This document shows, in pieces, positions 35,322 to 43,431 of a stretch of DNA of 64,000 bases. The notes beneath the pieces are model-generated. The model did no database searches. It saw only the letters and a list, made by a program, of their open reading frames with translations, and was not told where the DNA came from. Numbering within the stretch: the stretch's first letter is position 1; each line of letters opens with the position of its first letter. The DNA is from Hydrogenimonas cancrithermarum (lineage in GTDB: Bacteria; Campylobacterota; Campylobacteria; Campylobacterales; Hydrogenimonadaceae). The translations under genes and the position numbers were made by a program. The stretch spans positions 1,662,501 through 1,726,500 of the forward strand of contig NZ_AP027370.1 of NCBI RefSeq assembly GCF_030296055.1. The letters run 5' to 3'.

Positions 35322-36563
35322 TTAAATTTCTTTTCCCTTATACCAATTATATATTTTTTTAATACCTTTATCAAGTTCGATTTTATGCTTCCATCCAAGA
35401 CTATGCAGCTTCGACGGGTCAGTCAGCTTTTTCATCGTACCGTCAGGTTTTTCTGTGTTGAAAACGAACTCTCCTTGGAAGCCTACAATCTCTTTGATGA
35501 GATGAGCGAGATCTTTGATGGAGATATCTTTGCCTGTACCGATGTTTATATGAGTGTTTCGAACTTCGTTCGAAAACTCATTAATTTTGAATTTTGAATG
35601 TTGAATGTTGAATTGCTCTTTTACTATATCTTCGAAATCGATCTTTTCCATGAGAAAGACGCAGGCGTCGGCCATGTCTTCGCTCCAGAGGAATTCTCGC
35701 ATCGGTTTGCCGGAGCCCCAAATTTCGATCCTGACGGAGTCAGGATCAATTTTGAACGTTGAATTTTGAATGTTGAATGAAATGCCGTATTTATTGAGAA
35801 TCGATTTTATTTCATCTTCGCTTGCTTCGCCGGTGACGCCTTCGATGGGGAGGTTGTTCAGGTCTTTTCGTATGGTTTCCCAGTCGTTTTCTTCGAGGGC
35901 TTTGCCGAGGTGGATCTTTCGGATGAGTGCCGGCAAGACGTGGCTCTTTTCCAGGTCGAAGTTGTCGTTGGGGCCGTAGAGGTTGGTGGGCATGACGGAG
36001 ATGTAGTTGGTGCCGTACTGGAGGTTGTAACTTTCGCACATCTTGATGCCGGCGATCTTGGCGATGGCGTAGGGTTCGTTCGTATACTCTAGCTCACCGG
36101 TGAGCAGGTACTCCTCTTTCATCGGCTGCGGGCAGTTTTTGGGGTAGATGCAGGTGGAGCCGAGAAACATCAACTTTTTGACGCCGTTCAGGTAGCTTTG
36201 ATGGATGACGTTGTTCTGAATTTGGAGATTTTGGTAGATGAAGTCGGCGCGGTAGGTGTTGTTCGCCACGATGCCGCCCACTTTGGCTGCCGCCAGAAAT
36301 ACGAACTCCGGTCGCTCTTTTTCGAAAAACTCTTTGACGGCGATGGGGTCCATGAGGTCGAGCTTTGTCCAGTTTATGATGGGTTTATTGGCATATTGGT
36401 TATTGGTTATTGGGGGGCGGTTGTGGTAGTTGGCGACGATGTTGGTGTAGCCTTTTTCCAGTAGGTTTTTGACGATGGCGCTGCCAACCAGCCCTGTGCC
36501 GCCGGCGACGAAGATTTTGCTCTCTTTGGTCATTGGTGTATTGATGTATTGGTTATTGGCCAT
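35322..36563 (-). CDS. fcl: GDP-L-fucose synthase (epimerase/reductase)
   Basis: 413 residues from ATG 36563 (MANNQYINTPMTKES); the alternative ATG 36533 removes an array-coded leader. Converts GDP-4-keto-6-deoxymannose to GDP-L-fucose. Motifs: VAGGTGLVGSAIVKNL, LGSTCIYPKNCPQPM, YAIAKIAGIKMCESYN with catalytic Tyr and Lys, and SGKPMREFLWSEDMA. Longer than usual. Three heptamer arrays are translated inside it: PITNNQYANKP near 51, FNIQNSTFKI near 262 and [10 protein letters not shown] near 317. Its start overlaps the S23 copy 2 stop. Confidence 0.93.
   Translation of the reverse strand: MANNQYINTPMTKESKIFVAGGTGLVGSAIVKNLLEKGYTNIVANYHNRPPITNNQYANKPIINWTKLDLMDPIAVKEFFEKERPEFVFLAAAKVGGIVANNTYRADFIYQNLQIQNNVIHQSYLNGVKKLMFLGSTCIYPKNCPQPMKEEYLLTGELEYTNEPYAIAKIAGIKMCESYNLQYGTNYISVMPTNLYGPNDNFDLEKSHVLPALIRKIHLGKALEENDWETIRKDLNNLPIEGVTGEASEDEIKSILNKYGISFNIQNSTFKIDPDSVRIEIWGSGKPMREFLWSEDMADACVFLMEKIDFEDIVKEQFNIQHSKFKINEFSNEVRNTHINIGTGKDISIKDLAHLIKEIVGFQGEFVFNTEKPDGTMKKLTDPSKLHSLGWKHKIELDKGIKKIYNWYKGKEI
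35584..35614. repeat. Heptamer array, ATTTTGA/ATGTTGA units, in fcl
   Basis: ATTTTGA twice, ATGTTGA twice, ATTG. Codes for [10 protein letters not shown]. Confidence 0.92.
35749..35780. repeat. Second heptamer array in fcl, ATTTTGA/ATGTTGA units
   Basis: ATTTTGA, ACGTTGA, ATTTTGA, ATGTTGA, ATGA. Codes for FNIQNSTFKI, 55 codons before the previous array in protein order. Confidence 0.92.
36384..36416. repeat. Third heptamer array in fcl, TATTGGT units
   Basis: TATTGGT twice and TATTGGG, with a related TTATTGG before. Same unit family as the ends of S23 element 2, which begins 115 bp away. Confidence 0.85.
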
Positions 36564-36966
36564 TTTGTACCTTTTTTTTAATGCTTTCAATGAAGTTATT
36601 GAGTTTTTTACCCAATAGGTTGATATCATCCATCATTTTTTCATATCGGGCTTTTTCCATCAGGTTTCTGTTTGCAAGCAGATAAAGCCAATGTTTCGAT
36701 TCCCAAAGAGAACCTCTGGCATAGTAGTAAAACTTCATGCTGTCTTTGTAATGAAACCTTCCGTAGCCTTCGGCGATGTTCGCACCGATCGAATCGATAG
36801 AGCGCACCGACTGATCTCCAATGCCAAACTGTAACTGTTTTGGAAGTTTTTCGTAAACGAGCCAAATCTCACCGCTGAGTTTCAAAGCCAGTCGATACAC
36901 TTCAAGTTTTCCAAGTTCCATCGTTCATCTCCCAATACACCAATAACCGATAACCATCAATCACTC
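36531..36966 (-). mobile_element. S23 element 2 (fcl/gmd): four-helix-bundle gene between inverted heptamer arrays
   Basis: 436 bp. Left end 36531-36565: ATTGGTG, TATTGAT, GTATTGG, TTATTGG. Right end 36931-36966: CCAATAC, ACCAATA, ACCGATA, ACCATCA, i.e. the complementary family in inverted orientation. The left array supplies the fcl start and the S23 stop. The right array abuts a decayed 3' end of a gmd gene. Confidence 0.75.
36553..36921 (-). CDS. Four-helix-bundle protein (S23 family), copy 2
   Basis: 122 residues. LEVYRLALKLSGEIWLVYEK at the N-terminus, the signature SVRSIDSIGANIAEGYGRFH, and KFYYYARGSLWESKHWLYLL, the usual S23 pattern. ATG 36921 follows a good C-rich array; the last codons and stop are array sequence shared, in another frame, with the fcl start (11-bp overlap). 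Co-directional with fcl and gmd. Confidence 0.92.
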   Translation of the reverse strand: MELGKLEVYRLALKLSGEIWLVYEKLPKQLQFGIGDQSVRSIDSIGANIAEGYGRFHYKDSMKFYYYARGSLWESKHWLYLLANRNLMEKARYEKMMDDINLLGKKLNNFIESIKKKVQNGQ

Positions 36967-37032
36967 AAAGTAGTTCATAATCGTATGGCCGCCGGCGGTG
37001 AAAAATTTTCACCAGTTCAGCTTTCTGCTTGC
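36961..37032 (-). pseudogene. Remnant of a gmd 3' end
   Basis: The last 16 codons of a gmd-like frame (KFFTAGGHTIMNYFE then stop) are preserved at 36961-37008; compare [11 protein letters not shown] at the end of intact gmd. Nucleotides match the intact gmd end around CATxATCGTATxGCCGCCG. Upstream of these codons the frame is broken by a stop. The toxin-antitoxin block 37033-38056 lies between this remnant and the intact gene. Confidence 0.75.
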
Positions 37033-37134
37033 TGTTGAATGTTAAGTGCTGAATTTTTTTCCATTTTACTTTTCCTGGCGATGGGCATTTTGGCTATGAA
37101 ATCGTTATCCATTCAAAATTCAAAATTTATCATT
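37033..37134. mobile_element. Mini-element 2: inverted heptamer arrays, no gene
   Basis: Left array 37033-37057 (TGTTGAA, TGTTAAG, TGCTGAA). Right array 37111-37134 (ATTCAAA twice, ATTTATC), inverted relative to the left. About 53 bp between. It occupies the place directly downstream of the ccdA-like gene where a ccdB toxin would be expected. Confidence 0.6.
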
Positions 37135-37162
37135 ATGTCGAAACGATGCAAGTACTTTTCGA

Positions 37163-37363
37163 CTAAAAGGTCCTGTACTCTTCGCCGAAGAGACCGTTCG
37201 TTTCGATATGTCGGTTGTACGCTTCTATGGCAGATTGGTCGCTTTTGAGCCACTCCTTTCGGCGCTTCTCTTTTTGGGTATCCGATAGATGGGAGATGGA
37301 TGCAGTTTCACAATGCGTGTTTGTCGACGACGCTTCGAGCGTAATCGTCGTGATGCGCATCAT
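37163..37363 (-). CDS. CcdA-like antitoxin without its toxin
   Basis: 66 residues from ATG 37363, preceded by AAGGAGAG. N-terminal strand MMRITTITLEA. The C-terminal half EKRRKEWLKSDQSAIEAYNR ends in ETNGLFGEEYRTF, closely resembling the end of F-plasmid CcdA (NGSFADENRDW), the part that binds CcdB. No CcdB follows; an array mini-element stands there instead. The frame extends further upstream to 37447 but without a good start. Confidence 0.8.
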   Translation of the reverse strand: MMRITTITLEASSTNTHCETASISHLSDTQKEKRRKEWLKSDQSAIEAYNRHIETNGLFGEEYRTF

Positions 37364-37462
37364 ACCGCTCTCCTTGTTCGGTGTAATACCATATTTTATC
37401 ATATTTTCATTCGAACGAAACGCTTTTTCGTTTGGCCATGCCATCATAAATGTTTCTCGGAT

Positions 37463-37723
37463 TCAGTAGATCTCTTTTCTATGTCCGATGCGGACGATGA
37501 GGATAAGTACTTTCGCTTCTATGATTTGGAAGACGATCCGGTACTCCCGCACGCGAAGTCTGAATTTTCCGGCAAATTTTCCTTTCAGCGGTTTGATATT
37601 GTTTTTTAACCGTTCAGGGTTTTCCGCCAGTAAAATCATTTTCGCTTTCAACTGTTTTTGGACGGTGAAATCCAACTGTTTCAGCTCTTTTTGGGCTGCG
37701 GGGAGAAACTCGATGGTGTACAT
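37463..37723 (-). CDS. RelE/ParE-family toxin
   Basis: 86 residues: YTIEFLPAAQKELKQLD at the N-terminus, LKGKFAGKFRLRVREYRIVF, and the end VLILIVRIGHRKEIY, typical of RelE mRNA interferases. Directly follows its antitoxin (adjacent stop and start), so translation is coupled. Apparently intact. Confidence 0.92.
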   Translation of the reverse strand: MYTIEFLPAAQKELKQLDFTVQKQLKAKMILLAENPERLKNNIKPLKGKFAGKFRLRVREYRIVFQIIEAKVLILIVRIGHRKEIY

Positions 37724-37963
37724 CTACAGACCGAGTTCTTTCCAAACCTCTTCGGCAGGCGTGGTGCGTACTTTTCCCTCCTCCAGCTCTTTGAGACGTT
37801 TGTCGGCCACTTTTTCGTCGAGAAGATCGAAATAGTGGGTCAACGCTTTTTCGATGAGATGACTTTTTTTCTCTCCAAGCTCCAGAGCCAGGGTGTTCAA
37901 CTCTTCCGCAACGTTTGTATCGAGGGTAATGCTCATTTTTTTTACGTTAATGTATCGGTTCAT
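37724..37963 (-). CDS. Ribbon-helix-helix antitoxin of the RelE-type toxin
   Basis: 79 residues: MNRYINVKKMSITLDTNVAE begins an RHH fold (strand plus two helices), and the C-terminus TTPAEEVWKELGL should bind the toxin. An upstream in-frame ATG choice (M at residue 10, MSITLD) is possible. Autoregulation at its own promoter is expected for the family. Confidence 0.85.
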   Translation of the reverse strand: MNRYINVKKMSITLDTNVAEELNTLALELGEKKSHLIEKALTHYFDLLDEKVADKRLKELEEGKVRTTPAEEVWKELGL

Positions 37964-38022
37964 TTGTCCATCCTTTTATATGGACAATTGTACCATATAA
38001 TTGTCACTCATCGAGCTGTTCC

Positions 38023-38056
38023 ATTCAAAATTCAAAATTTAACATTTAACATTCGA
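38023..38056. repeat. Heptamer array after gmd, ATTCAAA/ATTTAAC units
   Basis: ATTCAAA twice, ATTTAAC twice, ATTCGAT. Inverted relative to the array inside gmd at 38289. It marks the outer edge of the TA block, 8 bp from the gmd stop. Confidence 0.9.
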
Positions 38057-38063
38057 TCATGAA

Positions 38064-39215
38064 TCACTCGAAGTAATTCATGATCGTATAGCCGCCGTTT
38101 TTGAGGTACTCGTCCTTTTTCATCAGCTTCAGGTCGCTTTCCATCATCTCGTCGACCAGATCGTTAAGGGTGTGTTCTGGTACCCAGCCCAGTTTCTCTT
38201 TCGCTTTGGTCGGGTCGCCGATGAGCAGGTCGACTTCGGTCGGGCGGAAGTAGCGCGGGTCGACGGCGACGATTTCTCGCCCGAGTAAATTTTGAATGTT
38301 GAATGTTGAATTTTGAATCACTTCGTTGGCGCGTTTCATGTCGATGTTTTCGACGAAACCGACTTCTTCGACACCGGTGCCTTTGAATGCGAGTTCAATG
38401 CCAAGATAGCCGAATGCCATTTTGACGAAGTCGCGGACGGAGGTGGTCGTTCCGGTAGCGATGACCCAGTCTTCCGGTTCGTTGGCCTGTAAAATCATCC
38501 ACATCATGCGGACATAGTCTTTGGCGTGGCCCCAGTCGCGTTTGGCGTCGAGGTTTCCGAGGTAGAGTTTCTCTTGAAGGCCCAGTGCGATCTTGGCGGC
38601 GGCGCGGGTGATCTTGCGTGTGACGAAGGTTTCGCCGCGTACCGGGGATTCGTGATTGAAGAGGATGCCGTTGCAGGCGAACATATTGTAGGCTTCGCGG
38701 TAGTTGACGGTGATCCAGTAGGCGTACATCTTGGCGACGGCATAGGGTGAACGCGGGTAGAATGGCGTCTTTTCGGTTTGGGGAATCTCCTGTACTTTGC
38801 CGTAGAGCTCGGAAGTGGAAGCCTGGTAGACACGTGTCTTTTCGGTCAGTCCCAGAAGGCGGACCGCTTCGAGGATGCGGAGTGTTCCTGTGCCGTCGGC
38901 GTTGGCCACATACTCTGGCATTTCGAAACTGACGGCGACATGGCTCATGGCAGCGAGGTTGTAGATCTCGTCGGGTTGCACTTCCTGGATGATGCGCGTG
39001 AGGTTCATGCTGTCGGTCATGTCTCCGTAATGAAGAATGAAGTTTCTGTTTTCGACATGCGGGTCCTGGTAGAGATGGTCGATGCGGTCGGTATTGAAGA
39101 GTGAGGCGCGGCGTTTGATGCCGTGGACCACATACCCTTTTTTAAGCAGAAATTCTGCGAGATAGGAGCCGTCCTGTCCTGTGATACCGGTGATCAGTGC
39201 TACTTTCTGTTCCAT
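38064..39215 (-). CDS. gmd: GDP-mannose 4,6-dehydratase
   Basis: 383 residues; first step from GDP-mannose to GDP-fucose. [19 protein letters not shown] at the N-terminus, [29 protein letters not shown] with the catalytic Tyr and Lys, and [16 protein letters not shown]. An array-coded insert [11 protein letters not shown] lies near residue 300. The C-terminus is the usual [10 protein letters not shown]. With fcl it makes GDP-L-fucose for the O-chain. Confidence 0.96.
   Translation of the reverse strand: MEQKVALITGITGQDGSYLAEFLLKKGYVVHGIKRRASLFNTDRIDHLYQDPHVENRNFILHYGDMTDSMNLTRIIQEVQPDEIYNLAAMSHVAVSFEMPEYVANADGTGTLRILEAVRLLGLTEKTRVYQASTSELYGKVQEIPQTEKTPFYPRSPYAVAKMYAYWITVNYREAYNMFACNGILFNHESPVRGETFVTRKITRAAAKIALGLQEKLYLGNLDAKRDWGHAKDYVRMMWMILQANEPEDWVIATGTTTSVRDFVKMAFGYLGIELAFKGTGVEEVGFVENIDMKRANEVIQNSTFNIQNLLGREIVAVDPRYFRPTEVDLLIGDPTKAKEKLGWVPEHTLNDLVDEMMESDLKLMKKDEYLKNGGYTIMNYFE
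38289..38321. repeat. Heptamer array, ATTTTGA/ATGTTGA units, in gmd
   Basis: ATTTTGA, ATGTTGA twice, ATTTTGA. Same units as the two arrays in the fcl 3' half, 2.5 kb away. Confidence 0.92.
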
Positions 39216-39255
39216 GTGTCATAAAGCCTTTGTGTAACGTCAGTGAAGAATAAAG

Positions 39256-39301
39256 CGAATTTTATCCAAAAGATAATAAGGAAGAGTTAAAAAAGTAATA
39301 T
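39256..39301. repeat. Right copy of the direct repeat flanking the fcl-gmd block
   Basis: Starts CGAATTTTATCCAA like 35232-35280. On the minus strand it reads FLTLPYYLLDKIRFIL, a diverged copy of the protein tail left of fcl. No gene in 39216-39440 otherwise. Confidence 0.5.
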
Positions 39302-39440
39302 AGGTTAAAAAATGACTTATGCCGTTGTTTTTTCATGACAGCTTTTAAACTGCACGATGGGGAGTGGGTCGTCTGATAACAATAACTTGATCGCTTTAAA
39401 AGCGGGTTGCTGGCTGATAGTAGGTGACCGACTGCTCTTT

Positions 39441-39730
39441 TTATCCATAGATCACTTCTTTTTCAATATTTTCTTTTAAAGAAGGCCTCATGTTTTTATG
39501 CAGATAAAAAAGATCGACTTTTTTTCCGAAAGCCTCTTCCAAATAGTTCCATGCACCGGCAATATTTCTAAATTTTTTATTTTCAAATTCTGCATAAAGA
39601 TCGATATCGCTTTCCTCGGTAGCGCACCCTTTTGCGTAAGAACCAAAAAGACCGATTTTGACAAGGCTGTATTTTTCTTTGAGTTCATCCTGATGTGTTT
39701 TTAAGAAGTTTGAAAATCTGCCTTTGTCAT
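39441..39730 (-). pseudogene. Frameshifted MNT-type nucleotidyltransferase (antitoxin)
   Basis: ATG 39728-39730 starts MTKADF. The frame then shifts by one base in a run of four T (needs a fifth) and continues SNFLKTHQDELKEKYSLVKI, then GLFGSYAKG, EESDIDLYAEF and KKVDLFYLHKNM. GS-x-DxD is the MNT catalytic motif and is intact. The gene is broken only by the frameshift. No HEPN partner was recognised next to it. Confidence 0.7.
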
Positions 39731-39920
39731 CTCATTCCTTTGGCAATGTTTGTCTATTTTTTATATCTAAAAACCTTGATATCCCCACTGAAGGAAGATA
39801 AAGAGAGGTTGGCCTCTATTTTACAAATCCATGAAAATTATCTTTTTCGCTTCGGTAGCCGGATGCGTACGGCTTGAATGCTCGTGAGAGATAAACTGGC
39901 ATGAAAATTTTCGGTTTGGC

Positions 39921-39926
39921 TATAAT
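39921..39926 (+). promoter_or_regulatory. Candidate -10 box of ccoI
   Basis: Perfect TATAAT 26 bp before the TTG start; the -35 region is poor. Confidence 0.4.
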
Positions 39927-39952
39927 TGTGTCAAAAATTTGGAAGGTTCGTT

Positions 39953-42367
39953 TTGGCCAAAGTACCGTGCACACACTGCCATCTGGAGTTTGACGAATCG
40001 GTGATGATTACCGAGGAAGAGGAGAATGGCGAGATTCGCTATTTCTGCTGCAAAGGGTGTCAGGGCGTTTACCACCTTTTACGCTCCGAAGGCCTCGACA
40101 CCTTTTACGACAAGCTCGGAAAAAACCGGCTCGAGCCGCCCAAAGAGCTCTCCGACGATCTGCATAAGTTCGATCTCGAAGGGTTCAGGAAGAAGTACAT
40201 CGTCGAACGGAGCGACGGGCTTTACGAGATCTTCCTGATTATCGAGGGGATCCACTGTGCGGCGTGTGTCTGGCTGAACGAGAAGGTGTTGCACCAGACG
40301 CCGGGAGTCGTCGAAGCGACCATCAATTACACGACGAACAAGGCGCATGTGGTGTGGGACCCGGAAGCCATCAAGCTTTCGCAGATCATCGAGAAGATCC
40401 GCGCCATCGGCTACAACGCCTACCCGTACGATCCGAAGTTGCAGGAGGAGCGGGCCAACAAGGCGCGGCGAGACTACTACAGCCGGCTTTTGGTGGCGAT
40501 TTTCGCCACGATGAACATCATGTGGATCGCGGTGGCGCAGTACACGGGGATGTTTACCGGGATGCGTTCGGATGTGAAGGCGGTGCTCAACGTGGCCGAG
40601 TGGGTGTTGGCGACGCCGACGCTCTTTTACAGCGGATGGGTCTTTTTCCGCGGGGCGTGGTTCGGCCTGAAGAACCGCTTTGTCAACATGGATCTGCTGG
40701 TGGCCTCGGGCGCGTCGCTGGCATACATCTATTCGCTCTGGGCGATGATCACGGGCAAGGGTGAAGTCTACTTCGACTCGGTGACGATGATCATCACCTT
40801 CGTGCTGGCGGGCAAGTACCTGGAAGTTTTGAGCAAGAAGCGGGCAGCCGACACGATGGATGCGCTCTCCAACGCATTGCCGACCGAGATTATGGTCATC
40901 GAGAACGATGAGAAGGTGATGGTGCCGGTCGAGGAGGTGAAACCGGGCGACATCATCGAGGTGCGTCCGGGCGAGAAAGTGGCGATCGACGGCGTGGTCG
41001 TGGCCGGTGAGGGGAGTTTCGACGAGAGTTCACTGACGGGCGAGAGCGAACCCATCTACAAGCGTCCGGGCGACGAGATCGTCAGCGGAAGCGTGGCGAT
41101 CGACGGGGTGGTGCGCTATGAAGCGACCAAAGATTACGGCTCCTCGATGCTGACGACGCTGGTGGGGCTGCTGGAGGAGTCGCTGACCAAAAAGCCGAAA
41201 ATCGAGCGGCTGGCGAACGAGATTTCGGGCTACTTTTCGCTGACGATTCTCTCTATCGCTTTGTTGACCTTCGTAGGTTGGTTCTGGATGACGGGTGAGT
41301 TCGAGCGTGCGCTTGTCGTGGCCATTTCGGTCATCGTTATCGCCTGTCCGTGTGCACTAGGGCTGGCGACGCCGGTGGCGACACTCATCGGCATCAACCT
41401 CGCGGCGCGGCGCGGCGTCCTTTTCAAAGAAGCGGCCTACATCGAAACGATGGCGAAAGCGGATGTGCTGGTACTCGACAAAACGGGGACGATCACCGAA
41501 GGAAAGCCGCATGTGGTGAGTTACGAAGCATACGGCGAGTACGATCCGAACTGGCTCTATGCGCTGGCCAAAAGCTCCATCCACCCGGTGAGCCAGGGGA
41601 TCGTACGCTATCTGAACGAACACCACGAGAGGCTCGAAGAGGTGCCGCTGCAAAAGGTGAAACAGGTGCAGGCACGCGGTATAACGGCGGAGTTCGAAGG
41701 GCATACGTTGCTGGGCGGCAACGCGAAAATGATGCAGGAGTTCGGCATCGACGTCGACGAGGAGAGCGAGTACACGCTCTTCTACTTCGCTGTGGATGGA
41801 AAAGCCGTGGCGCGGTTCGAACTGCGTGACCTGCCCAAACAGGGGGCGAAAGAGGCGATCGAGCAGATCCGGAAACTCGGTATCGACATCGTTATGCTGA
41901 CCGGTGACAACGAAAAGGCGGCGGCGAGGGTCGCTGAAGAGGTGGGGGTACCGCACTTCAAAGCGGGGCTTTTCCCGGAGGAGAAAGCCAAAGAGATCGA
42001 TATTCTGCACGCCGAGGGGCATGTCGTCGTCATGGCGGGGGATGGCATCAACGATGCGCTGGCACTCTCCAAGAGCGATATCGCCATCGCGATGGGAAGC
42101 GGCTCGGATGTGGCGCTCGAGGTGAGCGACGTGGTGCTTTTGGACGACCGCATCACTTCGCTGCGCGACGCCTTTCTGATTAGCCGTCGAACCTACAAGT
42201 TCGTCAAGCAGAACCTCGCCCTTTCGGTCATCTACAACTCCATTACGATCCCCCTGGCGGTGGCAGGGTATGTCATTCCGCTCGTGGCGGCGCTTTCGAT
42301 GAGTCTGAGCTCTTTGATGGTCGTGGGTAACTCGATGCGCATCAAGTCGGCTTTCAAAACGAAGTAG
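39953..42367 (+). CDS. ccoI: Copper-translocating P1B-type ATPase for cbb3 oxidase assembly
   Basis: 804 residues. N-terminal Cys-rich metal-binding domain (PCTHCHLEFDES, FCCKGCQGVYHLL), then an HMA domain with GIHCAACVWLNEKVL. Eight membrane segments, with ACPCALGLATPVAT (CPC), DKTGTITEGKP, the HP locus (SSIHPVSQ) and GDGINDALALSKSDIAIAMG. The extra N-terminal domain is that of CcoI/FixI-type pumps, which supply Cu to cbb3 cytochrome oxidase; ccoS 1.4 kb downstream agrees. TTG 39953 is preferred (GGAAGG upstream, MAKVPCTHC). Confidence 0.9.
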   Translation: MAKVPCTHCHLEFDESVMITEEEENGEIRYFCCKGCQGVYHLLRSEGLDTFYDKLGKNRLEPPKELSDDLHKFDLEGFRKKYIVERSDGLYEIFLIIEGIHCAACVWLNEKVLHQTPGVVEATINYTTNKAHVVWDPEAIKLSQIIEKIRAIGYNAYPYDPKLQEERANKARRDYYSRLLVAIFATMNIMWIAVAQYTGMFTGMRSDVKAVLNVAEWVLATPTLFYSGWVFFRGAWFGLKNRFVNMDLLVASGASLAYIYSLWAMITGKGEVYFDSVTMIITFVLAGKYLEVLSKKRAADTMDALSNALPTEIMVIENDEKVMVPVEEVKPGDIIEVRPGEKVAIDGVVVAGEGSFDESSLTGESEPIYKRPGDEIVSGSVAIDGVVRYEATKDYGSSMLTTLVGLLEESLTKKPKIERLANEISGYFSLTILSIALLTFVGWFWMTGEFERALVVAISVIVIACPCALGLATPVATLIGINLAARRGVLFKEAAYIETMAKADVLVLDKTGTITEGKPHVVSYEAYGEYDPNWLYALAKSSIHPVSQGIVRYLNEHHERLEEVPLQKVKQVQARGITAEFEGHTLLGGNAKMMQEFGIDVDEESEYTLFYFAVDGKAVARFELRDLPKQGAKEAIEQIRKLGIDIVMLTGDNEKAAARVAEEVGVPHFKAGLFPEEKAKEIDILHAEGHVVVMAGDGINDALALSKSDIAIAMGSGSDVALEVSDVVLLDDRITSLRDAFLISRRTYKFVKQNLALSVIYNSITIPLAVAGYVIPLVAALSMSLSSLMVVGNSMRIKSAFKTK

Positions 42368-42372
42368 CGTGG

Positions 42373-42378
42373 TATAAT
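42373..42378 (+). promoter_or_regulatory. -10 box of Uma2 gene 1
   Basis: TATAAT 22 bp before the ATG, suggesting its own promoter and a very short leader. The second Uma2 gene has the same arrangement. Confidence 0.45.
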
Positions 42379-42399
42379 AAAGAGAAAAAAGGATGGCAA

Positions 42400-42948
42400 A
42401 TGGCAGCGTTGAAGTGGGAAGATTTGCCGCACTATACCTACGAGGACTACAAACAGTGGGAAGGCGACTGGGAGCTGATCGGTGGTGTGGCGTATGCGAT
42501 GGCGCCGGCACCGGTGAAGATCCATCAGAAGCTGATGGGAGATATCTACAGTCAAATCCGTGAAAAACTGCTGGCTTGCGAAAATTGTGAAGTTCTCTTC
42601 GAAGAGGATTGGAAAGTTTCGGAAGATACGGTTTTCAGGCCTGATGTCGCCGTCGTCTGTAACGACGACAACGAAAATTTCATCACCAAAACGCCGGAAG
42701 TGATTTTCGAGATTCTTTCTCCTTCGACGGCACGGCGCGACGAAGGGTTGAAGTTCGAAATGTATGCCGCCGAGGGCGTCAAATACTATGTGCTCGTCTA
42801 TCCGAACGAGTTGGTCGCCAAGGTCTATCGCAACGGCGGCGAGGGTTTTAGAAAAGTGGGAGATTTCCGCAGGGAAACGGTTTCGTTCGAGCGTTTGGTG
42901 TGTGATTTCGCGTTCGATTTCGACGCGCTCTTTTCACGTTTTAGATAA
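42400..42948 (+). CDS. Uma2-family (PD-(D/E)XK-like) protein, copy 1
   Basis: 182 residues. HYTYEDYKQWEGDWELIGG and AMAPAPVKIHQ at the N-terminus, FRPDVAVVC, then FEILSPSTARRDEGLKFEMY and GVKYYVLVYP, the Uma2/DUF820 pattern with the D...E-x-K-like nuclease residues. The function of the family is unknown; many members occur in genomes rich in mobile DNA. A clear paralogue lies at 50070 on the other strand. Confidence 0.88.
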   Translation: MAALKWEDLPHYTYEDYKQWEGDWELIGGVAYAMAPAPVKIHQKLMGDIYSQIREKLLACENCEVLFEEDWKVSEDTVFRPDVAVVCNDDNENFITKTPEVIFEILSPSTARRDEGLKFEMYAAEGVKYYVLVYPNELVAKVYRNGGEGFRKVGDFRRETVSFERLVCDFAFDFDALFSRFR

Positions 42949-43018
42949 TCTCGCGCTTTAAGCCCCGCTGCAGAGGCGGCATGATAGCATTAACGAAACA
43001 AAAGTAGAAGGATGGTCA

Positions 43019-43357
43019 ATGCAGTATGTCGATATGAGTTCGGACGAGTTTCTGGCGGAGTTGGAGAAAACGAAAAAATTTACGGACAAAGTATGCAAAC
43101 AGTTCGGATGGGTCTACAACCCCAATGAAGATGTTAACGAAGGTGTGACGATGGGGCTGGCCCGTAACAAACTTCTGTATGGGAAGCGATGGTGCCCCTG
43201 TTTTATGGTCATCGAAGATGAAAACGGCAAACACAAAAGTGCGGATGGCCGCATCTGCCCCTGCAAACCGGCGATCGAAAAAGAGATCCCAGAAGAGGGA
43301 AAATGCCACTGTGGGATCTTCTGTACACCGGAGTATGCGGCGACGCATGATCATTGA
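43019..43357 (+). CDS. Ferredoxin-thioredoxin reductase catalytic-subunit-like protein
   Basis: 112 residues. Cys motifs KRWCPCF, GRICPCKPA and EGKCHCGIFCTPEYA match the catalytic subunit of ferredoxin:thioredoxin reductase, which carries a 4Fe-4S cluster beside a redox disulfide. No variable (alpha) subunit is nearby. It probably passes electrons from ferredoxin to a thioredoxin-like partner. AGAAGGATGG precedes the ATG. Confidence 0.88.
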   Translation: MQYVDMSSDEFLAELEKTKKFTDKVCKQFGWVYNPNEDVNEGVTMGLARNKLLYGKRWCPCFMVIEDENGKHKSADGRICPCKPAIEKEIPEEGKCHCGIFCTPEYAATHDH

Positions 43358-43364
43358 TTTTTTT

Positions 43365-43396
43365 GAGTGAGAAGGTTGGACGGTTAGAGGGTGAGA
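43365..43396. repeat. Octamer-type array (GGGTGAGA-like units)
   Basis: GAGTGAGA, AGGTTGGA, CGGTTAGA, GGGTGAGA: 8-bp units of the same kind as those flanking S23 element 3. Lies between the FTR-like and Dabb genes. Confidence 0.7.
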
Positions 43397-43431
43397 TCGT
43401 CATCTTCGATGACTGGTGGGGTCGCTTCGCT

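Noticed and set aside
37033-38056. Treating the whole TA block as one inverted-array transposon
   Set aside because: The outer arrays are inverted to each other, but a further array lies inside and no shared unit or target duplication of an element was clear; the gmd duplication is reported instead.
39486-39704. Other frames over the MNT remnant, on both strands
   Set aside because: They show no motif, while the frameshifted minus-strand frame carries the full nucleotidyltransferase motifs.
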